Shown: positions 1 through 8,886, numbered from the stretch's first letter. The stretch: DNA of 64,000 nucleotides from Kroppenstedtia sanguinis (GCF_050433445.1 NZ_JBNPXF010000016.1:6888-70887); one strand, 5' to 3'. Notes: generated from the sequence alone by a model not told the origin. Numbers and translations: made by a program.

Positions 1-1
1 C

Positions 2-824
2 TGGCAGGCGATGATCGTCGGGATTGTCCTCGGTTCTCTGATTCAAGTACTGATTCCCCGGGATGGACTGGTCCGTTGGCTCGGTGGGGGAACCTTCAAA
101 AGCACCATGGTAGGCGGTTTGTGCGGGATGCCGAGCATGATGTGCACTTGCTGTGCGGCTCCAGTCGTGATTGGGATGCGGAAGAGTCAAAGCTCTGTCG
201 GGGCTGCCATCGCTTATTGGACGAGCAATACAGCGCTCAATCCAGCTGTCCTGGTCTTCATGGCTTTTATCCTTCCTTGGAAGTTCGTGGTGCTCCGCGT
301 ATTGCTGGGTTGGATCCTGGTGTTTGGAGTAAGTCATCAGTTGAACCGATTGGCACCGGAAAGAGCGGTGGAGATGGAGAAAATTATCCCTCCTGTCTCA
401 GGAAGAGACGCTGTCGCAACCCTCATTTTTTCATCGTTGGTGGAAGCAATTGAAAGGATTGACCTTCACTATCCTTCCTACTTATGTGATTACGGTCTTG
501 ATCCTGGGGGGAGTGCGGGCCTGGTTGTTTCCCACGATCAACCCGGACTGGGGCAATAGTTCCCTGGCGATTATCGGCTTTGCCTTGGCAGGGTTGCTAT
601 TTGTCATCCCCACAGCGGGAGAGATTCCCATTGCGCAGACGCTTATGGCTGCGGGTTTAGGTGCCGGACCTGCCGCCGCACTCCTATTTACCCTTCCGGT
701 CATCAGTCTGCCGTCAGCGATCATGGTGAGCCGGGCGTTACCCTGGCGAGTGATCGCTGCCTTGGCAGGAATGATCCTGTTACTCGGAATTCTCAGCGGA
801 TATGTGGCTATGATCTGGTTTTAG
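2..824 (+). pseudogene. ArsP_1/DUF318-type permease, 5' truncated by window edge and frameshifted
   Basis: The reading frame is open from the window edge, so the true start lies outside. It encodes an integral membrane permease with several hydrophobic segments and a cysteine motif CTCCAAPVVIG near residue 45, typical of the two-cysteine permease family (DUF318/ArsP_1) that exports metalloid or organic solutes. The frame breaks near position 426-431, a run of six T. Removing one T joins the two halves into LIFHRWWKQLKGLTFT and the second half runs normally to TAG-free end at 824, finishing with hydrophobic helices. Seen: two overlapping frames each carrying half of one protein. Inferred: a one-base homopolymer insertion, either a real recent mutation or a sequencing error. 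The 1-bp difference in a homopolymer makes error quite possible. Substrate cannot be told. Confidence 0.8.
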
Positions 825-1019
825 GAGGAGTGCGGAGGTGAGCCGGAGATGAGAAGCTGGCCCACCCTTGCGGGGAAAGGAAACCACCCCACAATCCTAG
901 GAGCATTGTGAAATAAACATGGAGCGTCTTTGGCTCGTTATCTTTTATCCCTATACCCGACCGTCTGCAAACGCAGGGTATCATAACACTTTTAGTCGGG
1001 ATGGTTTTTGTTCGGGCCC

Positions 1020-1070
1020 ACAAGAAAAGCGCCGATCCAACCTGTTATACAGGTTGGATCGGCGCTCATT
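1020..1070 (-). terminator. Intrinsic terminator of the MMPL gene
   Basis: A perfect 17-bp inverted repeat (1028-1044 with 1050-1066, loop TTATA) is followed on the minus strand by TTTTCTTG. It lies about 30 bases after the stop of the MMPL exporter gene. The permease on the plus strand could also end here. Confidence 0.9.
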
Positions 1071-1095
1071 GCTGCTGAGGAAAGTGAGGGTTTCC

Positions 1096-3495
1096 TCAGT
1101 TTTTGCTATCCTTTGCATTCAGTTCTTGGATCAGCTTTTCACCCTCAATGTCCAAGTTCGGCAGGATGCGGTCCAGCCACTTTGGCAGCCCCCAAGCCTT
1201 GTCACCGAAGAGAGCCATTACGGCGGGAACCAGCGCCATGCGAACCACAAAGGCATCAATTAAAATACCGATCGCCAATGCGAAACCGATTTGTTTGATC
1301 ATGATATCATCGGTGAAGATGAAGCCTGCGAATACCGAGACCATAATAATCGCAGCAGCCACTACGACTCGACTGGCCTGTTCATATCCATGAATCACAC
1401 TCTCTCTGCCTCGATGTCCGTGGACATAAGACTCACGCATGGAAGAGACGAGGAACACCTGGTAGTCCATCGCCAGTCCGTAGAGGATTCCTGTGACGAT
1501 GATAGGGATAAAGCTCAACAGGGGACCCCCGGTGTCAAATCCGAAGATGTCCTTGAACCATCCCCATTGGAACACGGCTGTGGTGATCCCGAAGGTCGCA
1601 AGTATGCTGAGCAGGAACCCAACGGTTGCCTTGATCGGGATCAGGATGGAACGAAAGACTAAGAGCAGAATGATCAGCGAGAGGATGACAATGATACCGA
1701 TATAAATCGGGAAGACCTCCGCCAACTTTTCCGACATATCAATGGTGACTGCGGTGAATCCAGTCACCTGAAGCTTCACGTCGTGGTTTTTTGCTATCTT
1801 TGAATCTGTATCCCGCAGATCTTCTACAAGGTCTTTGGTTGCGGCATCGGATGGGCCTGTTTCGGGAATCAGGCTCAAGATAGCCAAGTCTCCCTCTTCT
1901 TTAACACCCATAGGCGATACCACTGAAACATCTTTCACCTTGTGCAGATCCTGGACGAGCTTATTCAGCACTTGCGGTGTGATCTTCTCAGAAGAATCTT
2001 TGGGTTTGGCGACGATGAGAAGCGGACCGTTGAACCCTTCTCCGAAACTGTCGGAGATGGCGTCATAACTCTGCCGTTCGGAGGTATCCAAGTTAGCAGT
2101 ACCGCCAGAGGGCATCCCCAGTTCCATTTCTGTAGCGGGAATGGCCGCAACACCAAGGATGGCGATCACAGCGACAATGACAGGCCAACGGAATTTAACG
2201 ATTCCCTGCACCCAGCTTTTCGCGAATCCATTTTGCTTTTCTGCTGCCTTGGAACGTCTCTTTTCGCGGGCCTTGTCGGAGCAGATGCGTTCACCCACCA
2301 GGCCGAGCAACGCCGGTAGCAGTGTGAGGGCGATCAACACGCTGAGTAAAACGGTAACCGCGGCAACGAGGGCCATCATGCTCAAGAAGGAAATACCGAT
2401 CACGAACAATCCACTCAAGGCGATGATCACCGTCAGCCCAGCAAAAAATACTGCGCTTCCTGCTGTGCCGATCGCTCGGCTTGCAGCTTCACGTGCGGTC
2501 AGTCCCTGGTCGAAAATGAGATTTCGCTGGCGATTCACGATAAACAGTGCATAATCGATACCCACTGCCAGTCCAATCATCAAGGCCAAAACAGGTGTGA
2601 CAGATGTCATCGAAACATAGTTGGAAAGGGCGAAGGCACCGCCGACACCAATACCGACGCCGAAGAGCGCTGTCACGATGGGCAAACCAGCTGCAATGAT
2701 CGACCCCAGCGTGATGATCAGAACCGCTGCAGCGATAATCAATCCGTAAAACTCATTCGAACCGATCGGAATATCCAAGGCCTTAAGGGAATCACTTGGC
2801 AGTACAGTGATCCCGGTGCCGTCCTCCGCTTTGGAGACCTTATCAACAATGGAATTCAGAGCACTTTTGGGCAGAGAGGATTGCTGTTCAGTGAACTGGA
2901 ATTGGAACAAGGCAACACTGCCGTCGGAGGAAATCAACACCCCAGGCACGGGCATTCCATCAATTACGAGCGGGCCATAGGGTAGGGAATCATTGTCGGG
3001 AGTCTGCCCTCCTTGGCCTTTGGCCTGTGCCTCGGCTTGGGCTTTGGCTTGTGCTTCGTCTTGAGCTTGGGTTCCGGCTTCCCCTTGAGCCTGTGCCTCA
3101 GCCTGGGCCTGTGCTTCAGCTTGTGCTTTGTCTTGAGAGGCTTCGTTTGCGGCGGCGGCAGCCAAATCAGCAGGGTTGATGACATACTTATTGTCATAAA
3201 CCTCTTTCACTGCCTTGCTAATCGCAGCCAAGCGTTTCGGTGTGTCCAGCCGTTCTCCTTCGGATGCTTTAAACACGACACTGGCTTGATCGCCGGATGC
3301 TTCCGGTAATTCTTTCTCCAGTTCATCCAAAACCTTTTGCGATTCTGTGCCTTCCAGTTTCAACTCGGGACTGATACTTACACCATTCATGACGAGCATC
3401 GCAATGACGAGCCCAAGAATCAGAGCCCATCCGAAAATAAAATACCATGGCTTGTCGTAGGAGGTTTTTCCTATTCTGTACAACAATTTGGACAT
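1096..3495 (-). CDS. MMPL/RND-type membrane exporter with an Ala-Gln-Glu low-complexity loop
   Basis: About 799 residues from the ATG at 3495, which has AAAGGAG upstream; an in-frame upstream ATG at 3594 lacks a good ribosome site and adds non-conserved residues. The protein has the MMPL layout: an N-terminal helix (residues about 20-40), a large outer loop, a block of five or six helices, a cytoplasmic basic linker (REKRRSKAAEKQNG), and then the same pattern repeated. The motif GLAVGIDYALFIVNRQR in the first half and YGLAMDYQVFLVSSMRE in the second are the Asp-Tyr proton-relay motifs of the family. Such proteins pump lipids or drugs with the proton gradient. The first outer loop carries about 45 residues of Ala-Gln-Glu-Lys repeats, which is unusual. 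The TetR gene just upstream on the same strand probably controls it. Confidence 0.93.
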   Translation of the reverse strand: MSKLLYRIGKTSYDKPWYFIFGWALILGLVIAMLVMNGVSISPELKLEGTESQKVLDELEKELPEASGDQASVVFKASEGERLDTPKRLAAISKAVKEVYDNKYVINPADLAAAAANEASQDKAQAEAQAQAEAQAQGEAGTQAQDEAQAKAQAEAQAKGQGGQTPDNDSLPYGPLVIDGMPVPGVLISSDGSVALFQFQFTEQQSSLPKSALNSIVDKVSKAEDGTGITVLPSDSLKALDIPIGSNEFYGLIIAAAVLIITLGSIIAAGLPIVTALFGVGIGVGGAFALSNYVSMTSVTPVLALMIGLAVGIDYALFIVNRQRNLIFDQGLTAREAASRAIGTAGSAVFFAGLTVIIALSGLFVIGISFLSMMALVAAVTVLLSVLIALTLLPALLGLVGERICSDKAREKRRSKAAEKQNGFAKSWVQGIVKFRWPVIVAVIAILGVAAIPATEMELGMPSGGTANLDTSERQSYDAISDSFGEGFNGPLLIVAKPKDSSEKITPQVLNKLVQDLHKVKDVSVVSPMGVKEEGDLAILSLIPETGPSDAATKDLVEDLRDTDSKIAKNHDVKLQVTGFTAVTIDMSEKLAEVFPIYIGIIVILSLIILLLVFRSILIPIKATVGFLLSILATFGITTAVFQWGWFKDIFGFDTGGPLLSFIPIIVTGILYGLAMDYQVFLVSSMRESYVHGHRGRESVIHGYEQASRVVVAAAIIMVSVFAGFIFTDDIMIKQIGFALAIGILIDAFVVRMALVPAVMALFGDKAWGLPKWLDRILPNLDIEGEKLIQELNAKDSKN

Positions 3496-3628
3496 AGTGC
3501 GATATTGTCTCCTTTTATATGAGGATGTGTCTGATCCCATCCATCGCTGTAGGCGAATCTGCATGATCGTCACTGATCTCTTGTAAAAAAACACATAGCG
3601 GAACCGAGAACGAATTACCAGACACGCT

Positions 3629-4243
3629 CTAGAATCCGTTTCGCAGATAGCTGAATACAGTGTTTAAGTATTGTTCAAAGGATGTTGCATCGCTTGGGGC
3701 TTCATCTGTGGATTGGCCCGGAAGCAGTACACTGAGATTTCCGTCAATCAAAGGAATAATGGCCACGTAAACTGCGCCGGCGAGAAGTTGGGTGTACGCT
3801 TTGGGGTAAAGTTCATGAAATAAGTCGTTCAATAACTCCTGAGCCGCTGTTTGCAATCGGTGTATTACACTTAAGGTGTACGGTTCAAGTGTTGGATACT
3901 CTTTGGAAAGCGCTACGAGTTGGCGCATTTTTCGAATATATTCTGTTGTTAGTTGCATCTTGGTAAATTGGTACATCACATCCAACGGGGATGTGTTTTT
4001 AGGAATCTTATTGAGCACATCAATAAATTCGTCGACTCTGAATGGCACAACCCCCATCGCCACCGCTTCCTCCTTGCAGGAGTAGTAGTTGGCGAATGTT
4101 CTTCGGGAATAACCGGCACGTTGTACCACATCCTCGATCACAAAGCCGTCGAGACCACGTTCCAGTGTAAGTTGGAATGCAGTTTCTGCTAGGGTGTGTG
4201 CCGTAACCTCCTTTTTAAGTTCACGCAAGCTGAGTTTATTCAT
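3629..4243 (-). CDS. TetR family transcriptional repressor
   Basis: 204 residues. Residues 12-58 form a TetR helix-turn-helix (HTLAETAFQLTLERG then VVQRAGYSRRTFANYYSCKEE, with the typical T/S-R-R-T-F-x-x-Y-F/Y recognition helix). The rest is a ligand domain without recognisable relatives. It precedes the MMPL exporter on the same strand with a 130-base gap. Known family logic suggests it represses itself and the exporter until a substrate binds. The start ATG follows TTAAAAAGGAGG-like sequence read on the minus strand only weakly, but the HTH begins at the usual distance. The promoter and a matching inverted repeat lie just upstream (4292-4343). Confidence 0.9.
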   Translation of the reverse strand: MNKLSLRELKKEVTAHTLAETAFQLTLERGLDGFVIEDVVQRAGYSRRTFANYYSCKEEAVAMGVVPFRVDEFIDVLNKIPKNTSPLDVMYQFTKMQLTTEYIRKMRQLVALSKEYPTLEPYTLSVIHRLQTAAQELLNDLFHELYPKAYTQLLAGAVYVAIIPLIDGNLSVLLPGQSTDEAPSDATSFEQYLNTVFSYLRNGF

Positions 4244-4291
4244 CTTTCATCATTCACTTCCATTCAAGGTGAACATGTTTTGCTGGTGAAT

Positions 4292-4343
4292 ACTTTATCA
4301 CAAATTGCCCATTGTGCAATATTTCATATTAGGCAATTTTGTG
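4292..4343 (-). promoter_or_regulatory. Promoter and possible TetR operator
   Basis: On the minus strand TTGCAC (4319-4314) and TAAAGT (4297-4292) are separated by 16 bases. The promoter is framed by an imperfect inverted repeat, CACAAATTGCC at 4299-4309 and GGCAATTTTGTG at 4332-4343, which would place a dimeric repressor over both promoter boxes. Assignment to the TetR protein is inference. Confidence 0.5.
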
Positions 4344-4412
4344 TACGATCAAAATCATATACACAGTCAGCTATTGTTTTAATTTACTCGAAGCGTGTGG
4401 ATTATTCATATT

Positions 4413-4600
4413 TGGATAGGGAGAACGTGTTCGACCTCGCGACCATTGCAAGGAAATGAAGGCGAGGCCGTTTTAAGGTGGGTCTGATCCACCTTTGCCG
4501 GAGGGCGAGCCTGTGTGACCGTCTCTGATCTCTTGCAAACTACGCAAAGGACCTCTGCCGATTGTAGTGCCTGTAGGAACAAAAGTCACTTATTTAGCAC
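4413..4600. repeat. Decayed relic of the CAGG...TGTTGATTA MITE family
   Basis: The segment shares scattered blocks with the intact elements, such as GAACGTGTTCGACCTCGCGACC against GATCGTGTTCACCCACGCGACC, a GCAAGGAA block, and GATTGTAGTGCCTGT. Both ends are lost and no target duplication is visible. Confidence 0.35.
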
Positions 4601-4636
4601 AGGATCTCTTCCCTAGGGGGCAAGACGTGAAAACGA

Positions 4637-4672
4637 ACCGACTCCCTCGATATGCAGGGAGCCGGTGTTTTT
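4637..4672. terminator. Terminator copied with the protease fragment
   Basis: Stem ACCGACTCCCT / AGGGAGCCGGT with T-runs on both sides. The same hairpin sits after the intact protease gene at 16105-16133, so it was duplicated together with the gene end. Confidence 0.7.
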
Positions 4673-4673
4673 G

Positions 4674-4911
4674 TTACATAAAATCCCTTACCAATGGCTT
4701 CACCAGGTCGATGGGGATGGCGAAGCTGATGGCTTGGGAGGGATAGACGACGAGGGTGTTGATCAGGGGGCCGCCGCTGTTTCCCGAATTGATGGCTGCA
4801 TCGGTCTGGATCACATGGCCAAAGCGTCGCTCCCGCAAGTTGAGTGGACGATCTTTCCCGCTGACCACCCCCAGTGTGACGGAATGGTGGAGACCGAGGG
4901 GGTTACCGCCA
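4674..4911 (-). pseudogene. C-terminal fragment of an HtrA-like serine protease
   Basis: The minus-strand frame matches the last third of the intact protease at 16141-16857 nearly residue for residue, from GNPLGLHHSVTLG through the active-site GNSGGPL to the C-terminus. The head of the gene is missing and sequence changes abruptly near 4915. Compared with the intact copy, 27 bases that encode ILGQAIGVN are deleted in frame; the deletion lies between two short GTTGA direct repeats, as expected for replication slippage. The flanking terminator and about 100 bases beyond are duplicated too. It cannot be a working enzyme because the His and Asp of the triad are absent. It abuts the leader-distal end of CRISPR array 1. 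Confidence 0.9.
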
Positions 4912-4998
4912 GGGAGGAGTAACTAGACCACTTTTTTTGTTATGGGGATTCGATTATTTTTATAGGCAGTTTTGTCGATCATGGTACCCTAAATTCAG

Positions 4999-5296
4999 GT
5001 TTCAATTCCTCATAGGTACGTTAGAAACACACCTTACATTATTCAGGATTATTTGATCCCGATCTCGTTTCAATTCCTCATAGGTACGTTAGAAACCGTA
5101 GTTAATGGAGAAACAAAACACCCCAGACGGGTGTTTCAATTCCTCATAGGTACGTTAGAAACAGGTGCTGGGCTATTTTCTTGACAGACGGTTTCCTAGG
5201 TTTCAATTCCTCATAGGTACGTTAGAAACTGGACAAAGGGACAAATTGACAAATTCAAGGAGGAATGTTTCAATTCCTCATAGGTACGTTAGAAAC
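4999..5296 (-). CRISPR. CRISPR array 1, five repeats and four spacers
   Basis: Identical 30-bp repeats start at 4999, 5067, 5133, 5200 and 5267; each begins GTTTCAATTCC on the plus strand and ends GTACGTTAGAAAC. Spacers are 38, 36, 37 and 37 bp. Read on the minus strand the repeat ends in ATTGAAAC, the usual 8-base 5' handle of type I-B and related crRNAs, so transcription is taken to be leftward and the leader to be at the right (5297 onward). No cas gene is in the window. None of the spacers matches other window sequence by eye. Confidence 0.97.
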
Positions 5297-5515
5297 CCAT
5301 CAAAAGCCCAGTACAAAGCCAATCTATCGATACTCTAATCATACAGAATAGTCCTGACGGAAACAATAGGAATCGCGATACAGCTTGCTACATCTAGTGA
5401 TTCAGCCAGTTTGGTTTTGTCGTCGATCCCCAGGGGTTTTTACACTACTGGGGGTCGACAACAAGATTTTTTGATCTACGATACGAACTGATCCCATCAT
5501 TTACCTTTTATATAC
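5297..5515 (-). promoter_or_regulatory. Leader of CRISPR array 1
   Basis: About 219 bases to the right of the last repeat are nearly identical to the 217 bases right of array 2 (8887-9103), differing at only a handful of positions, and the similarity stops after TTTACCTTTT. This shared flank at the same end of two arrays is the leader. It contains a strong hairpin, GTCGTCGATCCCCAG paired with CTGGGGGTCGACAAC, around TTTTTACACTA, followed on the plus side by AAGATTTTTT. Confidence 0.85.
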
Positions 5516-5742
5516 TTCTCCCGTAAACCGTGGCCGCCTGTCTGCGGCGGCTACTCGGCGGTGGCGTTGACCCTGCCGCTCGTTACTATTTCTATCCATA
5601 GAATAGAACAGATATGCGTTTTTCGTCCAATAACTAAAACCGACCGGAAAAAGGTCGGAAAAATAGCGAAAAAAAGCGGAGGAAAAACGGAAATAATAAT
5701 AATGAGTGGTTTCAATCAAAGACATTGGGCTATATGCCGGGT

Positions 5743-6082
5743 CAGGGCTGTTGATTAACCAGAAAATGGGAAACGGAAGGGAGTCGTGTGCTGCCAAAGC
5801 GACCTTTGTGCCACAGGCACTACAATTTGAATTCAAGGTTGCGCCACAGGCACTACAATTTAAAAAGCTGAAGCTCTAGATTAAAGAAGCCATCCTGCCC
5901 AGCGGAGAAGTCTTACGAGAGGGGGTTAGGGGCAACCTCCTCCCTGTGTTGCTTCCGTAAGGCTTTGCTCCTGCCCGATGGTCAAATTTGGAGCGGCCAG
6001 TTTTCACTTCCTTGCCGGATGGCAACGGTCGCGTGGGTGAACACGATCTCCCCACCCAAAATATAGCTGATCAACACGCCTG
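5743..6082. mobile_element. MITE copy A (340 bp)
   Basis: Begins CAGGGCTGTTGATTAACC and ends GCTGATCAACACGCCTG. Flanked by exact 9-bp direct repeats ATGCCGGGT (5734-5742 and 6083-6091). The body carries the GGGGAGATCGTGTTCACC and GCACTACAATT blocks of the long type, with a small internal duplication of the CACAGGCACTACAATT block. No coding frame of note. Joining across the element restores a hairpin followed by TTTTTTT, so the target was probably a terminator. The 227 bases before it (5516-5742) hold only a small hairpin CCGACC/GGTCGG and no gene. Confidence 0.92.
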
Positions 6083-6207
6083 ATGCCGGGTGTCTTTTTT
6101 TGTTGGTGGATAGGTATTTGATTTTAGAAGGTTCTACATAGGTTTCAGACTTCATTTGCTGTTAGTGTATGAAAATCGTTCAAAAATGGACGGTTTTTGC
6201 GCTTATC

Positions 6208-7350
6208 TTAGGATTCTTCTGTCGAGGCCCCAAACACTTTTTTCAGGAGGGGTGGGGTGATCAATGTCGTCAGGATGACCACGATAATAATAGATGTATA
6301 GAATTTCGGTGCCAAAATTCCTGCTTCCAAACCGATGGCGGCAATAATCAAAGCGACTTCCCCCCTCGAGATCATGCCAGCACCAATCCCTATGGATGAA
6401 CGCATGTTAAATCCGGTTAAACGGGCGCCGATCCCACTGCCAATCCATTTGGTAGCGACGGCAAGTACAGATAAACCTAAAATGAAGCCCATCTGTTCCC
6501 CTAACCCCTGGAAGGAGACCGAGATCCCGATACTTACAAAAAAGATCGGGACAAAAATGGCGTAGGCGATGGGTTCCAGCTTCTGTTCCACCTCCTTTTT
6601 ATGTGGTGTGTAGGAAATGGCCAAGCCGGCGGCAAATGCGCCGATGATTCCCGCAACCCCCAACTCTTCAGACAAATAAGCAAAGCCAAAACAGATGATC
6701 AATCCGGCACTAATGACAGCTTCTGATACCCGTAGGGAAGCAAACCATTTCATCATCCAAGGGACTAACTTCCAACCGATCGGGATCGCCAGTATAAAAA
6801 ACAATACTTTTTGACCAATGACCATGCCCAAACTCACGTCTCCAGTCCCGGCAAAACTCATCAGAAAGGCGAGGAGGACGACGACCAGGATGTCATCGAC
6901 GACGGCAGCTCCTAAGATGGTGACGCTCTCTCTCGATTGGAGTTGGCCCAGATCCCGCAAAGTCTGAACGGTGATACTCACCGAAGTTGCCGAAAGTAGT
7001 AACCCCAGAAACCATGCGGGGATGTCTTCCATTCCCATGGCTTTTCCCGCTAGGTACCCACCCAACAAGGGAAGAATAACGCCTCCCACTGCTACGGCTA
7101 GGGACGAATTTCTGTTTCGGTTCATTTCTTTGAGATCCGTTTCCAGTCCGGCCATGAACATCAGCAGTAACACGCCGATCTGACTCAGTTCCTCCATTAT
7201 TTTCGAATCTTGGATCCATCCGAGCATAGCAGGACCGATGATGATCCCTATAACCAATTGGCCCAAAACGGCAGGTTGTTTTAGCCTGACGCTGAGATCT
7301 CCGGCTAATTTAGTACTGAGTAAGATGATCAGTAGTTTAAAGAAAAACAC
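6208..7350 (-). CDS. CPA2-type cation:proton antiporter (Kef/Nap-like), membrane domain only
   Basis: 380 residues from a GTG at 7350, chosen because AAGGAGGG lies seven bases upstream; the longer frame to 7431 reads through a terminator hairpin. About twelve hydrophobic helices. The motif PAVLGQLVIGIIIGP near the N-terminus, the GLETDLKEM motif near residue 75, SATSVSITVQTL and GAAVVDDILVVVLLAF are characteristic; the last holds the Asp pair used for ion binding. The GAFAAGLAIS segment is also conserved. It lacks the cytoplasmic TrkA-N/TrkA-C domains of full Kef proteins, so regulation would need a partner. It exchanges Na+ or K+ for H+ across the cell membrane. Its own promoter and an attenuator-like hairpin lie upstream. 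Confidence 0.9.
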   Translation of the reverse strand: MFFFKLLIILLSTKLAGDLSVRLKQPAVLGQLVIGIIIGPAMLGWIQDSKIMEELSQIGVLLLMFMAGLETDLKEMNRNRNSSLAVAVGGVILPLLGGYLAGKAMGMEDIPAWFLGLLLSATSVSITVQTLRDLGQLQSRESVTILGAAVVDDILVVVLLAFLMSFAGTGDVSLGMVIGQKVLFFILAIPIGWKLVPWMMKWFASLRVSEAVISAGLIICFGFAYLSEELGVAGIIGAFAAGLAISYTPHKKEVEQKLEPIAYAIFVPIFFVSIGISVSFQGLGEQMGFILGLSVLAVATKWIGSGIGARLTGFNMRSSIGIGAGMISRGEVALIIAAIGLEAGILAPKFYTSIIIVVILTTLITPPLLKKVFGASTEES

Positions 7351-7381
7351 GATTAATCCCTCCTTCAGGACTGTTTTTTTC

Positions 7382-7419
7382 AAAAAAAACAGAGGAGCCC
7401 CTTGGTGACAGGCTCCTCC
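7382..7419 (-). terminator. Terminator/attenuator in the antiporter leader
   Basis: On the minus strand GAGGAGCC and GGCTCCTC (7418-7411 with 7399-7392) form a stem followed by eight T. It sits between the antiporter promoter (7450-7478) and its ribosome site, so transcripts must pass it to reach the gene. Confidence 0.75.
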
Positions 7420-7449
7420 AGAAACGAACACTACTATTCAATTAGTATG

Positions 7450-7478
7450 ATCATACTTGAAAATCCGTACAAATTCAA
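7450..7478 (-). promoter_or_regulatory. Promoter of the antiporter gene, with a palindrome over the -10
   Basis: Minus strand TTGAAT (7478-7473), 17-base spacer, TATGAT (7455-7450). The -10 lies inside the 14-bp palindrome AGTATGATCATACT, a likely operator. Confidence 0.7.
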
Positions 7479-7513
7479 CCCGATCATTCACAGGTCAGAG
7501 GCGGTTTCCTCTA

Positions 7514-7933
7514 TTAACCGTTATAGGGGTAGACGGAGTATTTTACTTTGAGATCCAAACCATTACGAGGTTTTTCGAAGCGGAAATAGTAATTTCCACT
7601 GGGGACATCCCAGGCGGCAATATCTATCCCATCCGTGCGGATCGCTACCTTATTGCCCATCTCCACATTTGAACCGGCTTCATATAGTGTGACCACAAAA
7701 TAGTCAAAGTCAGTTGCCTCCGCTACATATGTTGCATAGGTATCCAATTGCAAGTTCCCTCTCTTTTCATCATGGGTAAATACAGGTGTATCGACTGTCT
7801 CTTTAAACGTTACTGTTTCACTAAGATATTCGCTGGTACCTACTTCACTGGCTGTCGCGACATTAGCACTTACACTAAACAAAGAGAGCACAACCACGAA
7901 AACTGACCCCAGCACAAATGGCTTGATCTTCAT
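7514..7933 (-). CDS. Secreted protein of unknown function
   Basis: 139 residues with a clear signal peptide: MKIKP basic start, a hydrophobic core to about residue 22, then SANVATASE as a likely cleavage region. The ribosome site GGAGG lies before the ATG. The mature part of about 110 residues is rich in Thr, Tyr and Val and should be mostly beta strand; it has no cysteine. I recognise no family. It ends with KVKYSVYPYNG. It precedes the antiporter on the same strand but a separate promoter lies between, so they are not clearly one operon. Confidence 0.75.
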   Translation of the reverse strand: MKIKPFVLGSVFVVVLSLFSVSANVATASEVGTSEYLSETVTFKETVDTPVFTHDEKRGNLQLDTYATYVAEATDFDYFVVTLYEAGSNVEMGNKVAIRTDGIDIAAWDVPSGNYYFRFEKPRNGLDLKVKYSVYPYNG

Positions 7934-8096
7934 AAAAACTCCTCCATCTCTTTAGGTTGTTTATAATATTCAATGTTCATATTTTTAATCGTCTCTCTGG
8001 GTGACTGAAACTTCTGCCATTATTTATGGGATCTCCACTATAATATAAACCCCCTTACAAAGGGGGTGAACGAAGGCATTAAGTATGGATATTGTG

Positions 8097-8211
8097 CCAA
8101 AAGGCATCCTTTCCTGAATCCCCTTCAGGGCCCCCAAGACGGCTTGTCGGAACTCAGCCACATCCTCTTTGGTGGCACCGTCGATAGATCCTCCTTGGAG
8201 ACCATGCTGTT
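8097..8211 (-). pseudogene. Unassigned gene fragment
   Basis: A minus-strand frame without a start reads EQHGLQGGSIDGATKEDVAE and then FRQAVLGALKGIQERMP, which has protein-like composition (amphipathic helix) but no start codon and soon loses meaning. I do not recognise the family. It borders the leader-distal end of CRISPR array 2, as the protease fragment borders array 1. The rest of 7934-8251 shows nothing else. Confidence 0.35.
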
Positions 8212-8251
8212 CTTAACTTGGTAACCATTACATCGGAAGAGGCTGTGGCAG

Positions 8252-8886
8252 CATTCAATTCCTCATAGGTACGTTAGAAACCCTGAGTCCACCGTTTTCC
8301 ATCCCAAATCAGCCAACCGCCGTTTCAATTCCTCATAGGTACGTTAGAAACGTTGTTGCAGGGGTGTGGGTTTTGACATGGTTCTAGTTTCAATTCCTCA
8401 TAGGTACGTTAGAAACGCTTTTCAGCAACTCGTTTAATATCAACCCCATTCGGTTTCAATTCCTCATAGGTACGTTAGAAACGGAAGGACCGTCACAATT
8501 GCACCCATCACAGATTTACAGTTTCAATTCCTCATAGGTACGTTAGAAACCGAAATTTTGTCATCCTTTTTTAGAGAGCGAGTCGAGGTTTCAATTCCTC
8601 ATAGGTACGTTAGAAACTTTATTTCCCTAATACAATTGATTCAAGAGATTCTGTTTCAATTCCTCATAGGTACGTTAGAAACGGGCCAGCCTCTCGACAA
8701 GAGGTTCTGGAAGAAGGTTGGGGTTTCAATTCCTCATAGGTACGTTAGAAACAAACACCCGAGTATAGACCTGCTTCAACGTTTCCCGAGTTTCAATTCC
8801 TCATAGGTACGTTAGAAACTTTGCTTTCTGCTCTGCATGGAAAACGGTGATATCAAGTTTCAATTCCTCATAGGTACGTTAGAAAC
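8252..8886 (-). CRISPR. CRISPR array 2, ten repeats and nine spacers
   Basis: Same 30-bp repeat as array 1, starting at 8252, 8322, 8387, 8453, 8521, 8588, 8653, 8723, 8790 and 8857. The first copy is degenerate at its outer end (CATTC for GTTTC), as expected for the leader-distal repeat, which supports a leader on the right. Spacers are 35 to 40 bp and share nothing obvious with array 1. The short open frame across the array is a by-product of the repeats. Confidence 0.98.

Noticed and set aside
8558..8806. Open reading frame across CRISPR array 2
   Set aside because: It is translated repeat and spacer sequence (peptide repeat RYVRN); not a gene.
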